From positions 186,001 through 250,000 of the forward strand of contig JAJEKV010000079.1 in NCBI GenBank assembly GCA_021234155.1: a DNA stretch of 64,000 nucleotides. Direction: 5' to 3'. The position numbers were made by a program, and so were the translations under genes. Of the stretch, positions 36,987 through 47,700 are shown one piece after another. Below the pieces are notes generated by a model. That model was not told where the DNA came from. It searched no databases and saw nothing but the letters and a program-made list of their open reading frames with translations. Source of the DNA: Isoetes taiwanensis (Eukaryota > Streptophyta > Lycopodiopsida > Isoetales > Isoetaceae). Every line of letters begins with the position of its first letter. Position 1 is the stretch's first letter.

Positions 36987-37084
36987 ATGGCAGATTCTCG
37001 ATCTACAATGACCCCAAGGTTAGTGACTGTTCTGTTTTAGTTTAACTGTCAGCAATTTCTCCTATAAGTGCAGAATAATGTTTC

Positions 37085-37275
37085 TACTCTGTAGTAATCT
37101 GTAGTAACCTGTAACAATCCAGGAAATAATCTGTAGTCTGTAGTAATCTGTAATAATCTGTAATAATCTTGTACTCTGTAGTAATCTCTACTAATGTGTA
37201 ATATGTAATCTTTAGTAATCTGTAGTAGCCTGTAGTTATATGTAGTAATCTGTAGTAATCTGTAATGTAATCTGC
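37085..37275. repeat. Minisatellite in intron 1, (GTAATCTGTA)n-like
   Basis: Irregular tandem copies of GTAATCTGTA / ATAATCTGTA, about 10-11 bp each, inside the first intron of the transposase-like gene. Opposite-strand frames through it are repeat artefacts. Confidence 0.85.
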
Positions 37276-37304
37276 TTTCATAAGTTTTCCTGTTTTGTTT
37301 CCTA

Positions 37305-37470
37305 AGGAAGCCAAATGGCGCTGGTGCGTCATTCGCCTCAAAATAGCGCAGCCGCGCCATTTGCCTCCAAATAGCGCAACCGCGCCATTAAGGCAAATGG
37401 CGCGACCGCTTATTTTGAGCAAATGGCGGTACACTATTTGAACAAATGGCGCACTCGCGCCATTTGCCTG
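37305..37470. repeat. 9-4-9 palindromes in the intron of the transposase-like gene
   Basis: Intact site at 37446-37467 (core ACTC). Variants with A/G changes in one arm lie at about 37314-37335, 37340-37362 (AAATAGCGC-AGCC-GCGCCATTT), 37370-37391 and 37398-37421. They are consecutive and close to evenly spaced, as in the intron of the opposite gene. Confidence 0.85.
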
Positions 37471-40400
37471 TTTTGTCAACATTTTCTGGTCATTTCCGCG
37501 GGGTTTCTAACAATGTGTGTGTCATTGTATGCTTGCAGGAAAAGGACCTTGCAGAACTTCCTCTGTGGTGACATGGTTGTTGCCAGGGGGCATGAACTGC
37601 ATAGAGGGCACCTACATGGAAAGAACATTGACTTTAGAAATGTCGTCGTGGAGGTCACTGAAGCCATAATTCCATCCCATGTGCTTCCCGTTCCATGTGC
37701 AGGCGCGGATAATGTTGCTGAAGCCGTAGGCACATTTATCGAATGGCCTCGAAATGACGTGAGAATCTGTCCAGATGCTTCACCTGTATCATCATCTGAT
37801 ACTGAAACCCCCAACCTGCCTAGTAGTTCCTCTACATCGTCATCACCCAGTTCTCCTTCATATCAGCCAAATAAGCAACACGGAGAACTTGGTGAACTTA
37901 TGCAGTGACAATGTTGTTGTTGGCAGAGGTCATTGGCTGAATAGAAGTAGCATCCATGGGAAGGATGTGGATGCACAGAACGTAGCTGTGCAAGTTACCG
38001 AGGCTGTGGTGCCAACTCACGTGCTTCCGATTGCATGTGCGGGTGCAGATAATATTGCAGAGGCTGTGGGCACATTCATCGAATGGCCTCGAAGCGATAT
38101 ACGTTTTCATGGCATTGATGCAGCCCATGATGAGACACCAAGATCAGACATGGGGATACCTACCTCACACAACTCATATATAGAATCTGTGGAGGCAGTA
38201 TCAGATGCAGATGAAGAGATTGATCCATCAGTGGATTTAGCTACTCGGTTTGCTCGCAGAATACCATCAGATGATGATGAGCCACCACCTAGTTACTCAA
38301 GAACAGAACTCTTGGACATGCAGTGCCACATTCTCCATTCTTGTACTAGAACTAAATATCACGTAAGCTAATTTTCTATTCAAAGATCCACGGGATCTTT
38401 GTTGATGCTGAATTCTTAGGAGACACAAAGGTTGGCCTTTGTGTTGGAAAGAATGCTTCCTAACTAATGAAAGAGGATCTGAGATGTCATGCTTGTGCAG
38501 AAAGGCCAAGTGAGAATGCACTTGTTCGGTGGGAAAATAGCGATGTGATGCTGCTGGATGGAAGGACTGTCTCACAACATCTGCAAGCTCGAGAAGCTAA
38601 AGAAAATGAGGATATAGAGCTAGAATCATTTGAGGACAACATTCAGGCTCAATTCAAACGAAAGAGGAAGTATACTTACACAAATAGGATTCCAAGAGAG
38701 CCCAAGGGAAAAAGCAAAGAGGAAAGGCTATGCTCCACAACTTCAATAAATAAGTTCATGAAGTCAAGCTGCTGCAAAAATACTTGCAACAAGAAACTTG
38801 GGTAACTTTTTCATTGACCTACCCAGTTTTTTGACCATCACAGCACATATAAACACCTTCACCAAATAATTTATGTCATCATGATTTGCATCACTAATAT
38901 GGTCATTATATCCTTTATATAATAGAAAACACTCATGATTTTTTGAAAGGCAATGAAGGGCTATGGAAGGGCAATGAAGGGCAGTTTGAAGGGCAATGAA
39001 GGGCAGTCAGCACCTGTGCAGCACATGTGTCGCCCACATGCTTTTTTGAGTATGTGAATTAAAAAACCACCTACTTACCAAGCATCAAGTATGTGAATTA
39101 AGAAAATAATTTTTATCCCAACCATACAATGCAAGGGTTACGTTTTTTTTTTGACGTGCTGAGTGTGACTTACACAGGAGAAGGAGAGGACAGGATAGTG
39201 CTCAAGGGGATGGGATTCTGTCTGGCTGGGTGGCGCATGGCTTTAGGTATCAGTCAGTCAACATTTTACAATTGGAGAAAGAGATATGAAGCAGGTGGAA
39301 AGGTAGCTGAACATGGTAATACTGGCTCTAAGAAGCCTAGATCCACTACACTGGCCACCGAATGTGTGCTAGACAGATTCATTCAGGAGAATGCTGAAAG
39401 TATTCTCCATAGGAGCAAAAGAGGTAGAGATGATGTAAGAGAAAACGTACGCAAGCTTCCTTCCATTCTTAATAAGAAGCTTATACATAAAGAAGTTGGT
39501 GCAGTCGTTGAAGAGCTTACAGGAACAACTGTAGCCTTGAACTCTTTTTTATAGTATATGGAAAAGGGAATTTCCAGATGTTAGCATTGCAAAAAATACA
39601 GCCTTCTCTAAATGCAACATCTGCGTGGTAATTAAGCAAAAGCTGGAAAAAACAAAAGATACAAGAGACATCTTGCAATTCAACGTCGGGCTCATATGCT
39701 AGAGCAACGTTCTTGCAGAAGTCAATATTGGCATTGGAGAGCATTGTCACAGCGGTCTCCAGAAAATCATCTATGTATAATACATGATAAGATGGATCAG
39801 GTTAAGACTTTAGTGCCTAGAAGTCATCATCTAGCAAAATCTGTATGAGGTGATCGCTTGAAGAGAGTTTGACAGGAGCTCTGACTCATGGGCATGGTGG
39901 TCGTGCCTATGGTCATTTCTCACTTGATTTATGGAAAGATGATTCAAACTTCCACATTGGTTCACTTTCTAGGATATTCCATAACTTGGAATTGGTACAA
40001 GAGGACAAGATAGGTGACTTATGTGGAAGTAAGCCTGCAGATTGCAAATGGATGCAAGCAGTCAAGGATACCAATCCTTTGAAGAACAAACTTGCTTCTA
40101 TGGCAGAAGTATTGCCAAATGCTTCAACTACAACGAATCCTGAGGTGTTCAACCCTCTCCCCCGAAATCTCTATTTGCAACTTGATAATGCATCAGGGCA
40201 AAACAAAAATAGGTATGTCTTTTCATACTTATCTTATTTGACTTGGCTTAAGGTCTTTGATGAGATCCAAGTGGGCTTTATGATGGTCGGCCACACCCAT
40301 GATGATATTGATGCTTTATTTGGAAATTTTTCAACCTTGATGAGTTCATCGGATGCTTTGACACTACCAGAGCTACTTTACTTGTTCAACAAGTGCCATG

Positions 40401-41399
40401 CAAAATCTCCAATTCCATACTTTATTGATGAAGTTCCAAATTGGAAGGCTTTTGTGAAGGGATTCATCCCTGATAAGGGCCAACGCCAGTTGGGCATCTT
40501 GAACCATTGCTCTTCAAATTTAAGATGGCGGGGAGATTGGCCTGTTATGCAATACAAAAATCGTCCTACACATAAAGAGTGGCTTCCAAAGTGATTCTCC
40601 GGGGAGTTAGAATGTGGAAAGAGGATGAACATGGTCAGCCAATGCTACCAAGTGGTGTGCCACAAAATATTCCTCCTAGACCAACATTGAAGGATCTTCC
40701 AGGGTTGAAGGATAGCATCAACAAATACATCTCCCTATGGAAGGACATATGTAAGAATCAAGAAAGTAGCTTGTTTGCAAGGCAATACCACGGCAAGTGT
40801 TGAGTATTGGAGCCGACTTCTTATCTCTTTGGAGGATGTTGCTCCAGGCGTCCTCAAAATGATGCATTTTGGCCACAAACAAGACAAACTCCTCTAGAAC
40901 AAACAAAGATTTGTTCCGCAGGTCGGCGATATCTGCCTTGGTCACACGACCTTTACCATCTTATTGTGGCCCGTCGGATGGCCAGTCCAAAGGTTGCCTC
41001 TTGAAGAGTTTGATCCTCACGCACATGTGACAAAGGGTATGTTTGTTCTAGTCGGACACGGAGATGATAACACCACTTGGTTGGTTAGGATATGCGAGGA
41101 GAATCTTTATTGATCCAGAATCTACATATTTTGGCCATATTTTTGTATCGTGGTGGAAGCCTACTGGAGGGGACTACAAAGACTGCTTGACTAAGCGTTG
41201 GCGGCCTAATCCTTCCGATCCTTCAAGGTACGAAAATTTAGATGCTATACATTATGCTTGGGATGCCAATGGCAAGAGGCCGAAAACAGTCCAAATTCCG
41301 AAATATATTGTAGACATGTGGAAAGACATAGCACATTGTTCATCTTAATACATGAGATCTTGTGCTTGTAATACATATCTTTCATCTTAATACACATCA

Positions 41400-42180
41400 A
41401 AAATGATGCCCACATCCTCCTTAAAATACCCCGTAAAAACCCCCTCAAAATCCCCCTTTTCGTGGAATAGCAATGATTTTTAGAAACGGGGTATTTGGCC
41501 ACATTCCCCCCTTTGTGATTTTGTAGATTAGTATCCTCTTATTTGAAGTTTTTTTTTTATATCCCCCATTGCCATATGCAATGTTCATACCCCATATCCT
41601 TTTCTAGCAACAATCCCCCTTTATGATTTTGTAATTTAATATCCCCTTACTCGAAAATTTCTTCATTTATACCCCATTTCGAGATATGCAATATTTATAC
41701 CCCATTTCGTGCAACTAATATTTATACCCCTTTCCTCAACAATCCCCCTTTTATGATTTTGTAGTTTCATATCCCCTTACTCAAAATTTTCTCCATTTGT
41801 ACACCATTTCTACATATGCAATAATCGTACCCCCATTTCATGCAACCACTACTCATACCCCTTTCCTTAACAATCTGCCTTTATGATTTTGTAATTTGAT
41901 ATCCCCTTACTCAAAAATTTCTTCATTTGTACCCCATTGCATATATGCATACCCCTTTAAAACAACCAATGTTATGCGTACCCCTTTAAAACAACCAATG
42001 TTCATACCCATTATGATAACAATCCCCCTTTGTGATATATACTCTCATATAAAAAATTCTTTCAGTTGTACTGTTTCTACATGCAATGTGTTCCCCGTTT
42101 CCATATTAAACAATCCCCCATTTCCATATGCAATGTTTTAGCATGTTCCCTATTTCTGCAACCCCGCCTTTGTATTTAAT
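41400..42180. repeat. Left subterminal repeats of the TIR element
   Basis: A roughly 110-bp degenerate unit recurs about six times. It contains AATCCCCCTTTATGATTTTG, TATCCCCTTACTC, AAAATTTCTTCATTT and ATACCCCATTTC. Confidence 0.8.
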
Positions 42181-44300
42181 AGACTAGTATCCTCTTATCA
42201 TGGCATCCTCTTATCACGGCATGTTGTCAATGTCTATAACTTGTAAGATCTGTTTCTCGACTAATACCTATTGTTACCAAGATTCACTTCTCATTTGCTT
42301 AACGCTATAACATCATATATACCTAACAATTTCTCACTTTACCAAAGATTTCATCTTCCTTATTTATTGCTAGACAAATCAAGTATGCGTTAAAGCTGAC
42401 CCAAGGACCTGTTACGTTGGATGTGGAAATAAGATGAATGCCTATTGTTTGGCAATAACTGTGACAAAAATGTGCAAATTGTAACTCCAAATGGAGTTGC
42501 AAATCCAATGTTGTGCATCCCACTGTTGTGTGAACATTTGAACGGATATTTAAAAGCAATTGCGACATCTGAAACTAGTATCGATATTGACACAAGAAAT
42601 TAGAGCAGAGCGGCTTGAGCTCACAATTGGGAATAAGGATCGAAAATTACTATACTTTTCGAGCTTAAGACTTTCTCGGTCGAATTTGCAAATCCCAAAG
42701 AAAGTCTCTTGATTGAACCAATTTGCTCTCTCTGCGCACGAAGTTTAGCTTCAGTTTCAATACATACTCAGAATGTGAATAGTGATTGCAATTTAAGCCA
42801 TAAACCAAAGTATAATTAAACTGTTAAACTTCTAAGATGCACATTGCAAAAGTATGCATACCTGCATGCAACAGGCGGATTGTAAAAGGAAGAAACAGGC
42901 AGACTGTAGAAAGAAGGAACCACAGTGAATCCAAAATTTGAGGTTTGCCATTATTACGTTAGAGCCCAGCTTGTTTGCTAAATCAAATGCATTAAATGGC
43001 ATGCTAATAAATTATAATGGCTCCTATTGCAGCAAATAAGGCCAGCCCATGAGCACTACAACTGCATGAAATGAACTCTCGATCTTAGCATAAAACAATT
43101 AACTATCAAGATCTCTGTGCCAAGATCTATTGTGCAACAACAAAGAGGAACAAATTAAAGCCCTGAGAACCTGCTTGCATGATGTGGCCAAAGAAGAGAG
43201 GATGCAAAGCAGGATTCCAGAATAATTTAGTTATGGTTGCAAACTAGATGGCCATGGCATGCGAATAAATGGGCCTCGTGGCAAAGAGATTTTTCAATAC
43301 AAATAACTTGTATACCTTGTTAACTAAGCCCGTACAAACACGTTACAAGGACCAGGTTTGTTAGGATTTGTACTAAGCGAACTGCCGCCAGGTGGTGTCT
43401 GGTGTAAACCATCTCGTAACTTCAGTCTTTGTCTGAGAAAGAGACATTGGAACTTGCCCAACTTGAGAAAAGCAGCTATGTAGGATCTAAAGGATGAGCA
43501 ATGCATCTGCAGTGATGGTTCCCACTCAGCCCTAAGTTACCAGTGTAATTTTAAACATGCAACATAGTAACTCTTCCAGAATCGTTAAATATATAGAACC
43601 TAGTTTAATGCTAGAAAAAAAGATCAAACCTGGCACGGTGCCTTCCATGTATTTGAAGCATCAATTCGAACTGTAATTACAGGTCTTGCATCCAGCTTAT
43701 CCAATAACCCTTTTATCGCCATGGCCTTGCAGCAATAAGCCATAATAGACAAATCATGTATGCCAACAGAAAATTAAAGCGACAAATTCTTATATGCCAG
43801 CATCTAGTCGATTTGCAAGGCATCTAGCCAGATCTTCTATCAGATCTCGCCATAAAACACTGGCCAACACAAATTCGGCCATCTCAGATATGGGCAACTA
43901 TTTTTGTATCAGAGAATGTTGAGAACGACTTCCATAATTGAATTTAGCCATAGAAATGCATGTCATACAGCCACCTAATCTCCAAATATATGAAAAGAAT
44001 GGAAAACTCTGGAGTTCGCACTGCTTCTCATTAAGATCCGGTGTTCTTAAAAGATGCCCTTCCAAAACAGAGTCTGGTCGAACAGCCGGCCACGCCAAGG
44101 TTAAGAAAGGACAAAGCCACATCATAGAAACAATACGATAATCGCCATGCGCTCTTAAGAATGGACTGCCGGAACACTGACGACAAAACCTATTCGGCAA
44201 AAGCGAGAAATAAACTCGAGCTTGCTCGGCAAAATGGCTTAAATAGAAAAAAAAAATAGAAGGCACAACATTAAAAAAAAAATAGAAGGCACAACACCAA
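42181..44300. other. Interior of the TIR element, no gene recognised
   Basis: Possible captured host sequence: on the minus strand 43720-43630 reads MAIKGLLDKLDARPVITVRI ending near a splice-like site, and 43500-43330 reads FLKLGKFQCLFLRQRLKL. Neither is recognised. AAAAAAATAGAAGGCACAAC is tandemly doubled at about 44250-44295. Confidence 0.3.
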
Positions 44301-44309
44301 AACCAACAT

Positions 44310-45065
44310 AGCAATTAGAAATTAACAAATTGTTTGAAAATAAAAAGATGGAGGGTTGTTTTTCTATATGTAGTTTACTTGTCGGGTTGCCCATGGCCGC
44401 AATCCATCCGAGTCATATTAGCTAACTCCATAATTATGTCATAATTGATGGCGTGCCTTTGCCTCATGCGGCAGCCCTCCAAACATTATCTAATTAAGGC
44501 CCCTTTAGCTAAGGTTTTAATAGATTTCATATTAAAAACCACTTTCCGTAGCTAAGAGATTTATTTAGCGCCATTAAAGTGGATTCTTATAATTACGTCT
44601 TTCCAGCTTAAAAATTCATATGGTTCCTGACTGCAACTGCCTATAGCACTTATCAACTAATTCCTAGGCTAGTCCCTTCTCCAGGAACAAGCCCATATAA
44701 TTATCTTAATTATTTAATTACAAAAGAGATATTTATTCTTTTTTAACATTTCTTTTCAAGCAATGCCAGTTTTATACATATATTCCGGCCTTCCACCTTT
44801 TCCCAAAAGTCCCCCTTGTGGAGATGAGATGCCGAAGGTCCAAGCGCAAAAGAATTTCAAAACATCCAGTCAAATGATGGACGACTAAGAAACCTTTTCT
44901 CGCCAAAACCCTCTTCATGGGAGAGAGGCCGATGGTCCTTATATTGCACAAAGGTCTAGGGCACTCTAGAATGTTACAAAATGACCTTCACATACATAGT
45001 CATTAACTTCTCAAAACCAATCTAGCAATTAAGAACAACAAATTGTTTGAGAATAGAAGGATAAA
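44310..45065. repeat. Diverged solo-LTR-like block between duplicated flanks
   Basis: 44500-44760 follows, with many changes, the order of the LTR at 14490-14720 (CTTTAGCTAAGGTTTTAATA, CTTCCGTAGCTAA-type text, TAATTACGT, CTAGGCTA). The block ends TCTAGAATGTTACA at about 44977, where the LTR ends CTAGGACCGTTACA. A roughly 40-bp text (AGCAATTA...ACAAATTGTTTG) occurs on both sides, at about 44311 and 45024. This suggests an old relative of the gag-only element inserted in the TIR element. Confidence 0.5.
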
Positions 45066-45069
45066 GAAA

Positions 45070-45790
45070 AAGAAAAATGCAATCCCTCCATTATGCCACC
45101 ATTACTCCTACTAAACCTACTACCCCATTTCTTCTCATCCCACGTTCTAAATTGCCATCCCCCATTACTCCCTCGTTACCCCTATTAACCCTGACTAGCC
45201 CATTTCTCGTTATCCCCATTCTTCATTTTTTTAAAAGACATCCCCATGTTCTAAATTACAATCCCCCATTACTCCCTCATTACCCCTACTAACCATGACT
45301 ACCCTATTTCTCGTCATCCTCCATTCTCCATTTTTTTGTAGAAATCCCCATGTTCTAAATTGCAATCCCCCTATTACTCCCTCAATTACCCATAGTACCC
45401 CTGACTACCCCATTTCTCCTCATCCTCCATTCTTCATTTTCTATAGAAAATCCCCATATTCTAAATTGCAATCCCCCTTTACTCCCTCATTACCCCTACT
45501 AACCATGACTACCCCATTTCTCCTCATCCCCCATTCTTCATTTTTTAGCAGAAATCCCCATGTTCTAAATTGCAATCCCCTTATTACTCCCCCATTACCT
45601 CTAGTACCCCTGACTACCCCATTTTTCCTCATCCCCCATTCTTCATTTTTTTACAGCAAATCCCCATGTTCGAAATTGCAATCCCCCCGTTACTCCCTCA
45701 GTACCCCTAACATAGAACTAGAATCCCCTTCTCCACAGGAAATTATCCTTTGTTCGTCAATTCCCCATTTCCAAAAGGGGGTATTTTAAG
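45070..45790. repeat. Right subterminal repeats of the TIR element
   Basis: About seven degenerate copies of a roughly 105-bp unit with ATGTTCTAAATTGCAATCCC, TTACTCCC, CATGACTACCCC and ATTTCTCCTCATCC. Pro/Ser/His-rich frames through it are by-products of the repeat. Confidence 0.8.
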
Positions 45791-45934
45791 GAGGATGTGG
45801 GCATCGTTTTTGATGTGATACATAAGATCTTGTACATTACTATATTTGTGATCATATATAACTACTTACATCTTTAATATATAAATGCATACATGATTCA
45901 TAGATAAGATGGTCAGAAGTGCTTATATGGTGAT

Positions 45935-46177
45935 TCACTCATCATCATTATCTGCTGTGGTGATCCCACTTATCTCATAGCTATTGCGCTGGGGAAGCCA
46001 AATGGGGTGGATCATAACACGAATCAGCCCGGGGCAACGAATCTCAGCACCATTGGCTTTGGATTGCAGGTAGGGATCAAGAAGAATACCCCTATCACTG
46101 CAACCCACAAGATCAGTGTAGCTCATTGAGCACTTGATTGCTTCGATGTGGTGAACAGAAGAAGGCAAATAATCCAT
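45935..46177 (-). CDS. Small uncharacterised protein, family member 1 (80 aa)
   Basis: Single-exon frame that aligns end to end with the neighbour at 46444-46686 and with the C-terminal part of 46757-47170. Shared pattern: I-KC-MSY-DL--C, then L-LDP-LQSKA-G, C--L-RV-IH--WLP, and an acidic end DDE. A TATA motif (TATAAAAATA, minus, 46211-46220) lies 34 bp before the ATG, and the 70 bp upstream are nearly the same as in member 2, so the promoter was duplicated with the gene. There is no signal peptide or membrane segment. The two conserved Cys residues and the WLP motif are the best handles; function unknown. Confidence 0.7.
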   Translation of the reverse strand: MDYLPSSVHHIEAIKCSMSYTDLVGCSDRGILLDPYLQSKANGAEIRCPGLIRVMIHPIWLPQRNSYEISGITTADNDDE

Positions 46178-46443
46178 GGGAGATGAATGACCTCTAGCCC
46201 CGAATGGAGCTATTTTTATAGTGAAGTAAAATTATTGATGTGAATTATTGGGGTGGACTGTAGCGCCATCATTGAGCGTGTACAAGTATCATGTACTCGT
46301 ACAGGTATGATTCTATCATGTACTCAGATTCTATACATCAACTAATATTCACTATGCTTATATTATATATATCCTTAACAGATACACAAATCATAAGTGC
46401 TTATATTATTATATCCTTAACAGGTATACAGATCATCACTGAT

Positions 46444-46686
46444 TCACTCATCATCAACACCTGCTGAGGTGATGGCATTCAGCTCATAGATCTCCTGATC
46501 AGGAAGCCAATATAGGTGGATCACAACACGAGTGAGCTTCCTGCAAGCACTCGCAGGACCATCTGCTTTGGATTGCAGCCATGGATCCATCTTGACACTC
46601 TTTATTGCGCAATCATACAGATCATTGTAGCTCATGTAGCACTTGATGGTTCGGATGTTCTCCGGACGATCAGGCAAGGAAGCCAT
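46444..46686 (-). CDS. Small uncharacterised protein, family member 2 (80 aa)
   Basis: Paralogue of 45935-46177: same length, same Met-to-stop frame, with IKCYMSYNDLYDCA, MDPWLQSKADG, LTRVVIHLYWLP and a DDE end. TATAAAAG at 46722-46729 (minus) lies 36 bp upstream of the start, and CTCCATTCGG and GGTCATTCATCTCCCATGG are shared with member 1. Conservation of the protein frame between paralogues argues it is coding. It is divergent from member 3. No known domain. Confidence 0.72.
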   Translation of the reverse strand: MASLPDRPENIRTIKCYMSYNDLYDCAIKSVKMDPWLQSKADGPASACRKLTRVVIHLYWLPDQEIYELNAITSAGVDDE

Positions 46687-46756
46687 GGGAGATGAATGAC
46701 CTCTACCACCGAATGGAGCTGCTTTTATAGTGAAGTAAAATTATTGATGTGAATTA

Positions 46757-47170
46757 TTGATGTTCATTGCCATTATACGAGTATCATACAAGTATATATA
46801 TGATCCAATAATTTCTATGTATATACCATCAATAATTTTGGTGGGTATATATATACCATCAATAATTTTGGTGGGTATAAATATACGTCAAATTGCCGAG
46901 TGCAGCAACATTAGCCTCCGTCTAACTAAGACGCATTCTGGTCCTGAACGTGATTCTATCACTTGCAAGATGAATCATGAGGACTTCAAGCGGTGCCGTG
47001 AGCGAGATATACCGCTTGAAGACTGGCTCACCACTGTTGCTTTCAATCCTCGCCATTATCCTGATCCCTTCGATGTTATCATCCATCTTATATGGAATAG
47101 AGAGCATCAAATGTTTATGATCGAAAGGATCTCTGGAGCGCCTTCTGCTGGTTCTGATGATTCAGAATAG
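46757..47170 (+). CDS. Small uncharacterised protein, family member 3 (start uncertain)
   Basis: The part from about 46935 aligns with members 1 and 2: ITCKMNHEDFKRC, IPLEDWL, DVIIHLIWNREH, then an SDDSE end (two Cys, W and acidic end conserved). The frame extends upstream to 46757, but that part is hydrophobic and made of a 28-bp direct duplication (about 46823-46876), so the real start may be later or in another exon. It is transcribed away from member 2. Confidence 0.6.
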   Translation: MMFIAIIRVSYKYIYDPIISMYIPSIILVGIYIPSIILVGINIRQIAECSNISLRLTKTHSGPERDSITCKMNHEDFKRCRERDIPLEDWLTTVAFNPRHYPDPFDVIIHLIWNREHQMFMIERISGAPSAGSDDSE

Positions 47171-47700
47171 TAAGAGTAGAAGAATAATAGTACTTATCAT
47201 CTTGTTGTAATCTGGTTGTGTTAGTATACAACAGGCATATAAAACCTTTTGTAATACTCATAACCATACTATAAGTAATAGTAGAAGAATAATAGTACTT
47301 GTTATCTTATTGTAATCTGGTTGTAATCTTATTGTTATCTTATTGTAATCTTATTGTTATCAGGTATACATAACCTTTTGTAATACACATAACCATACTA
47401 TATGTATTGAGGTATACTAGTATGCAACAGGTATACATAACCTTTTGTAATACACATAACCATACTATAAGTATTGAGGTATACATAACCCTCCAAGGTA
47501 TACTATATAAAAATTATTCCAACTTGTCTTCAGAATTCCAAATTTAATGAAACTCTGCTTAATGAAGGAGGAGGAACTTCAAACTGAACTCATTTCACGT
47601 CAACAAATCTTGTCTCATTATACCATGCAGATACTGTGAGCACATCTGCTGCTCGCCATTGACGCTGCGTCAATGGATGGACAGAAGAGACCAGGGGACA
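47171..47700. other. Intergenic, short degenerate repeats
   Basis: CATAACCTTTTGTAATACACATAACCATACTATA-like text recurs three times (47240-47490), as does TATTGTAATCT. No gene. Confidence 0.6.

Larger units (their letters stand above)
36987..41348 (+). pseudogene. DUF7869-type transposase-like gene with tandem N-terminal domain, frame-broken
   Basis: Exon 1 36987-37018 (MADSRSTMTPR), GTTAGT donor; exon 2 from 37539. Two copies of a roughly 70-residue domain follow: GDMVVARGHELHRG...VLPVPCAGADN-AEAVGTFIEWPR (37560-37765) and DNVVVGRGHWLNRS...GTFIEWPRSDIR (37905-38105), like the DUF8039-type domain of plant transposons. Next come a GTAAGC donor near 38364, a Cys motif (SSCCKNTCNKKLG, 38763-38803), a helix-turn-helix text SQSTFYNWRKRYEAGGK (39253), FYSIWKREFPDVSI and CNIC (39540-39630), HDKMDQVKTLVP (39783), ALTHGHGGRAYGHFSLDL (39880), and LQLDNASGQNKNRYVF with MVGHTHDDIDALFG (40170-40325), the DUF7869 hallmark. 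A C-terminal part ends at 41348. Frameshifts or stops near 37870, 38461, 39700, 39858, 40590 and 40800 make it inactive as read. Confidence 0.75.
41393..45817. mobile_element. TIR DNA transposon, non-autonomous, 40-bp ends, ATA target duplication
   Basis: Inverted ends at 41393-41432 and 45778-45817 match at 39 of 40 positions, beginning CACATCAAAAA. ATA flanks both ends (41390-41392 and 45818-45820). Three-base duplications, CAC-starting ends and dense subterminal repeats are features of CACTA/CMC elements, though the ends read CACAT rather than CACTA. The 4.4-kb interior has no transposase. It starts only 45 bp after the stop of the transposase-like gene at 36987-41348. Direction and autonomous partner are unknown. 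Confidence 0.75.

Noticed and set aside
45077-45789. Pro/Ser/His-rich 71- and 164-codon frames
   Set aside because: Product of the subterminal repeats of the TIR element.
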